The translations under genes were made by a program, and so were the position numbers. The notes under the pieces are model-generated. The model searched no databases and was not told the origin of the DNA. It saw only the letters and a program-made list of their open reading frames with translations. A stretch of DNA of 64,000 nucleotides from Volvox africanus. Taxonomy: Eukaryota > Chlorophyta > Chlorophyceae > Chlamydomonadales > Volvocaceae. Below, piece by piece: positions 60,901 to 64,000 of the stretch. The stretch is taken from the NCBI GenBank assembly GCA_030268105.1, contig BSDZ01000094.1, positions 4,498,501-4,562,500 on the forward strand. The letters run 5' to 3'. Numbering within the stretch: the stretch's first letter is position 1; each line of letters begins with the position of its first letter.

Positions 60901-63900
60901 GCGGCGTCACCCAGCTCAAGACGCAGCCGATCGTACATCACAGAGCTGTAACTCAACCCACCGGTAAGGCGTACAAGGCTTCACACTTGCGGTGACGTAG
61001 CAGCGCCGGTGGCCAATCCAGCTGCATAAGGCCCTGCTGGGCGGCCGTAGCAAAGCGGAGCGCGTCACGCGGCGTGCTGAATACACACAGCATAAACCAG
61101 GAATCCCCTGCAAGGGAGCCAAGCTGTAATGCGCTTTCTGGTGTCAGCGGCGCCGCCGCCATGGCCGCCGACGCTGCTGCAGCGGCGGCATTGACGTCCA
61201 CCTCATGACTGCCATGCTTGCTGGAGGCAGCGGCCATCGCCGCTGCCGCGGCGGCGGAGCGAATTCCAGCGGCGGCGACGGCGTTAGCTGCTATCGACAT
61301 ACTTAGGTCCGACGCCATGTCAAAGACATCCTCCGGTGTGGCCGTAGGTACAGCTTCGTACCCGCGGTGCCTCCGGAGCAGTTTCCTCATGAGGCCTAGG
61401 TACTGGCCCAAAGCGCTGCGATGAAGGGAACAAGAAAGCAGGTCAGACCGCGGTTGGCGCACGGCCACGGTTCCGCAGGGTATCAGGGCCGCAGCGTATC
61501 AGGGCCGTAGGGTATCAGGAGGTTACCCAAACCTCCAACAGATCAGAGGGTGACAATGCAATCCGCGGGGACTCGTGTGCACCCTTTTTTATTTAAAAAT
61601 GTGTGCGTTTGTAGTATATGCTGAAGGCCTCTGCAAAAGCCTCTGCAGGTCTGCCTGTCTGTCTGTCTGTCCGCGTGCTTTAGAGGAGCTTCCCCAGTCG
61701 GGTTGCAGAGGTCGCGAACATAAACAACGCACACAGATGTCGCCACAATCCACATAAAGCAATACAATCAGCTTGTCAGCATCACACGCTGCACCGTGTG
61801 TGTTCGGGTGATCCCCTACTGGCATACACCCACAGGATTGGGACATGGACATGAATTTTACCGGGGTGTTGGTGGAGGTAAATGCACTGTTACCGACCCG
61901 CCATTCTCTCGATGACGGGAGCAATTCCACACACAACCCCTGGTAATAACACCCCCTTCTCCTTGCACCTTCCCGCCTACTCACCGTGCCACGACGTGAT
62001 CAGGTAAATCCCTCAACAGCGCCGGCAGGTCGGGGATAGTCGCCACAATGAGTGTGGTTTCAGGGCGGGGCTTGGGCGGCAGGGGCGAGCCCAGGAGGCT
62101 GCGACTGCATACACATCAAGGAGATGTCAGGTGGAGGACCCTGATGGTGCTGGCTGCTGGGCAAACACAGCGTGAGTCAGGATAGCCTATGCGGGTACAG
62201 ATGGCACGTTAGGACATGGGAGCGGCTTCCTGATTGCTCTGATTGTGATGATTGTTCCTTTTTCCTCCTCCTTATTTGCGTAGCTTCCCACTGAAACGCA
62301 CGTGCATACAACCCACATGGATGCCGGTACGTAAGGGCGTTACGTAGTAAAGTACGCAAAGTAGACAATATGCTTATTCTTTTTGAAATCCAGAAAGTGG
62401 TAAAAGTAGGGTGCTTCTTCGGCGGTTTTCGGCCGTTTTTGGGCTTTGTGGTGGCTTTGCTCTTGGACAGAGCCAGATACGGCCCGGCTAGATATGAACT
62501 ACACACATACCCGCGGGCCCATGACCATAGCCAGTAGCCAGCCAGGGCCAAGACCACCACCAGTGACACCGCCACGATAGGTGGGTAAATTTGGAGGAAG
62601 CTTTTGGAAGAGCAGCAGGGCGGTGCAGGCGGCGGAATGTCACCACCCCCAGGCCTTGGGGGCAATCCTGAGGAGTAGCCCAGCGCTGTACGATAGCCGG
62701 CTTGGACCTGAGGGCCCGGAGAGAGAGACAGAGAGAGAGGGAATTGAGAAGATGCCAAGGGGCTGTTAGGCATTCATGCAAAATGCGGGCCTGAGATACA
62801 TACTCAGTCACTCAGTTATCACCACCACCACCTCAACCACCACCACAAAAGAGTATGCAGAAATACGCAGTCAAATGAAAAAAGGGTCCCAATGTACCAG
62901 CTTGCAACCTCCTCACCGTGCTTTGGTTGCCCGTCGTATTTAGCACCCTGGCGAATTGCGTTGTGAGGTTGGCTAATATAGACTCCAGCGGAGCGTCAGT
63001 CAGCAGTGCGGCGGCAGCGTCGGACAGGATACGCCTGCGGAGGGGCGCACGATACGGGTGAGTGCGTCAGGTCATCTGCAAACCTGCGTCAGATGGGGAA
63101 GACAGATGAAGCCAACAGCTCCGCTTCCGAAACCATGATGGAAAAGTCGTCGATTCCTGAAGACGAGCAAGGTGTCTGACGACCAGACCGCAGACCAGCG
63201 GAGCGGTCAACTTTTCCTCAATAGCACAGCCGCAGAGCTTCAGAGCTTCAGAGCTTCAGGCTTTGCGGTGTTGTAAAAGAGCATACGCATGCCGGGTAGG
63301 CCTTCTGGGACAATGGAACCCGCATATACTTGATCCGTCTACCTCCACCTCATCGACATCTTTTGAAGCTGTGCATATCCTTCCGCTTATACCCTCCACA
63401 GCACGTCTTCTTCTTGTACAATTACATATGAGGTTCAACACACCGCAACAAAGACGCAACAACAGCACTAGTGCCATCCTCCTGGACTGTATGTGGGTGT
63501 TCGCATGGAACCGCGATGGCTATGCGTATGCGAACGGAAGTGTGTATGTACGGACGAAGATTCCCCGTATCTTCTCGACATTCCCCCGACCTGTACAAAA
63601 ACGAGTTGAGGATGCGGATGTCCAACGCCACATTGGGGTTACGGATGGAGTCCGTCCAGGCGGTAAGGAAGGCCCGGGTGTCGTTGGGATGATACCCTCG
63701 GTCCGTCCACCTGTGCGGCAAGATACAGACGGTACAAAAACAAAAAAGTACCTTAGTCAAGTTCAATCCCTGTTTATTGCTCGTCCTCGTCCTCCACTCC
63801 CTCCCTTCTCCTCGTCCTTCCAGACTCTCTGTGCACGTCCCCTCCTCCTGCACCATCTCTTTTAGGATTCCCTCACCTCTGGGCTTTGGGGCCTTATATT

Positions 63901-64000
63901 AAACTAACGAAACCGGAGGCGACGCGTGAAAGCAATCACCCTAGCCACGTGCAATGTCGACCTCACAACGCCCCACCTTTTAAGATTCGCCTCGTCCGTC
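48910..64000 (-). CDS. Receptor-type tandem (C1-C2) class III nucleotide cyclase, paralogue, 5' end outside window
   Basis: This gene has the same architecture as the left cyclase and runs off the right edge. The last part of the ectodomain is visible (R-G-Y-H-P-N-D-T and N-P-N-V-A-L-D-I-R at about 63.7-63.6 kb). Then come a transmembrane exon 62707-62510 (V-V-V-L-A-L-A-G-Y-W-L-W) and C1 starting T-L-I-V-A-T-I-P-D-L-P at about 62.06 kb, where V-T-D-I-Q is expected, so the first metal Asp is Thr. A-G-D-S-W follows, then an insertion of about 1,000 residues, and R-S-G-L-R-V-C-M-G-I at 55.33 kb. C2: E-A-P-L-G-D at 54.69 kb, L-E-H-E-L-C-E-E, an insertion, Y-R-G-L-R-L-K, I-G-I-D-V-G, R-G-K-A-M-N-R-A-A-R-I (Asn and Arg kept), then L-K-G-V-A-G. 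A long Ser/Gly-rich tail ends at 48910. Family secure; single-gene extent probable. Confidence 0.85.
51467..51535. repeat. AT-rich island
   Basis: ATATTGTATATAATATATAT-type sequence in an intron of the right cyclase, between the exon ending at 51622 and the next at about 51.4 kb. Confidence 0.7.
52715..52850. repeat. AT-rich island
   Basis: About 135 bases of ATAATATAAT/ATGATAAT-type sequence in the intron between the L-R-L-K exon (about 53.0 kb) and the I-G-I-D exon (about 52.55 kb). Confidence 0.7.
53918..53964. repeat. Telomere-like tract (TTTTAGGG-like)
   Basis: Contains GGTTTAGGGTTTGAAGG and TTTTAGGGTTTTA, close to the Chlamydomonas/Volvox telomere unit. It lies in the intron between two C2 exons of the right cyclase. 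Confidence 0.6.
55033..62080 (-). other. Cyclase homology domain C1 of the right gene, split by a very long insertion
   Basis: The N-half lies at about 62.1-61.0 kb: V-A-T-I-P in place of V-T-D-I-Q, R-H-R-G-Y-E, an Ala-rich loop, A-G-D-S-W-F, D-W-P-P-A-L-L. The C-half is exon 55335-55033: G-L-R-V-C-M-G-I-S-S-G, Y-G-G-P-S-L-H-V-A-R-A-V and L-N-I-G-E-Y-K-L. About 60.6-55.4 kb between them encodes roughly 1,000 or more low-complexity residues, including exon 59.4-57.13 kb. The first metal Asp is absent; the second is present. Confidence 0.75.
59571..59695. repeat. CTCACC/TTCTCC minisatellite
   Basis: Imperfect tandem CCCCTCACCTTCTCC-type units, a pyrimidine-rich tract in an intron within the C1 insertion of the right cyclase. 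Confidence 0.8.
62510..62707 (-). other. Transmembrane exon of the right cyclase
   Basis: An acceptor after a long CT tract opens the exon. A hydrophobic helix (I-V-A-V-S-L-V-V-V-L-A-L-A) is followed by W-S-W-A-R-G and a GTATGTG donor. It is the only strong membrane segment between ectodomain and C1. Confidence 0.75.
62930..63712 (-). other. Membrane-proximal ectodomain of the right cyclase (partial)
   Basis: Exon 63.71-63.59 kb (W-T-D-R-G-Y-H-P-N-D-T, N-P-N-V-A-L-D-I-R) aligns with W-A-E-A-G-Y-D-R-D and H-P-N-R-A-W-D-L-R of the left paralogue. Exon of about 63.03-62.93 kb (D-A-P-L-E-S-I-L-A-N-L-T-T-Q-F) corresponds to the stalk before the membrane. The rest of the ectodomain lies beyond the window. 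Confidence 0.7.

Overview
The window looks like nuclear DNA of a green alga from the Chlamydomonas/Volvox group. It is moderately GC-rich. It holds long, intron-dense genes with GT-AG splicing. Coding exons carry long runs of Ala, Gly, Ser, Pro and Gln, and TGTAA-type polyadenylation motifs lie downstream of several genes. No bacterial-style operon, ribosome-binding-site pattern, rRNA or convincing tRNA is visible. Gene structures below were rebuilt by eye from reading frame, splice sites and intron phase, so internal exon boundaries are provisional.

Layout from left to right. (1) A plus-strand gene ending at 3518 carries Sfi1-type helical repeats (centrin-binding family) and a long low-complexity tail. 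(2) A minus-strand gene from about 16.5 kb down to 4493 encodes a very large multi-pass membrane protein with ankyrin repeats near its C-terminus; a membrane-plus-linker module occurs twice in it. (3) A plus-strand gene, 17017-22552, of unrecognised function has a charged, low-complexity N-terminus, a coiled coil and a duplicated C-Q-R-x-x-Q-M-L-P motif. (4) A plus-strand TBC (Rab-GAP) gene spans 23545-25576. (5) A gene-poor stretch covers about 25.6-28.4 kb. (6) Two paralogous minus-strand genes, 28456-45619 and 48910 to beyond the right edge, encode receptor-type class III nucleotide cyclases.

The cyclase pair is the main interest. Each protein has a bacterial solute-binding-type ectodomain, a transmembrane segment, and two cyclase homology domains in series (C1, C2). 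All four cyclase domains are interrupted at the same structural point, just before the strand with the R-G-L-R motif, by low-complexity insertions of up to roughly a thousand residues. The two paralogues have lost complementary parts of the active site. The left gene keeps both metal-binding aspartates in C1 but lacks the Asn/Arg pair in C2. The right gene keeps the Asn/Arg pair in C2 but has lost the first metal-binding aspartate in C1. This suggests, by inference only, that they work as a pair or that each has become a regulatory pseudocyclase.

The non-coding part holds TG/CA microsatellites close to several cyclase splice donors, AT-rich islands inside or near introns, short telomere-like tracts, a dispersed repeat found at 10.0 and 38.7 kb, and a hexanucleotide repeat that is translated in frame as a Gly-Thr/Gly-Met tail in the left cyclase.
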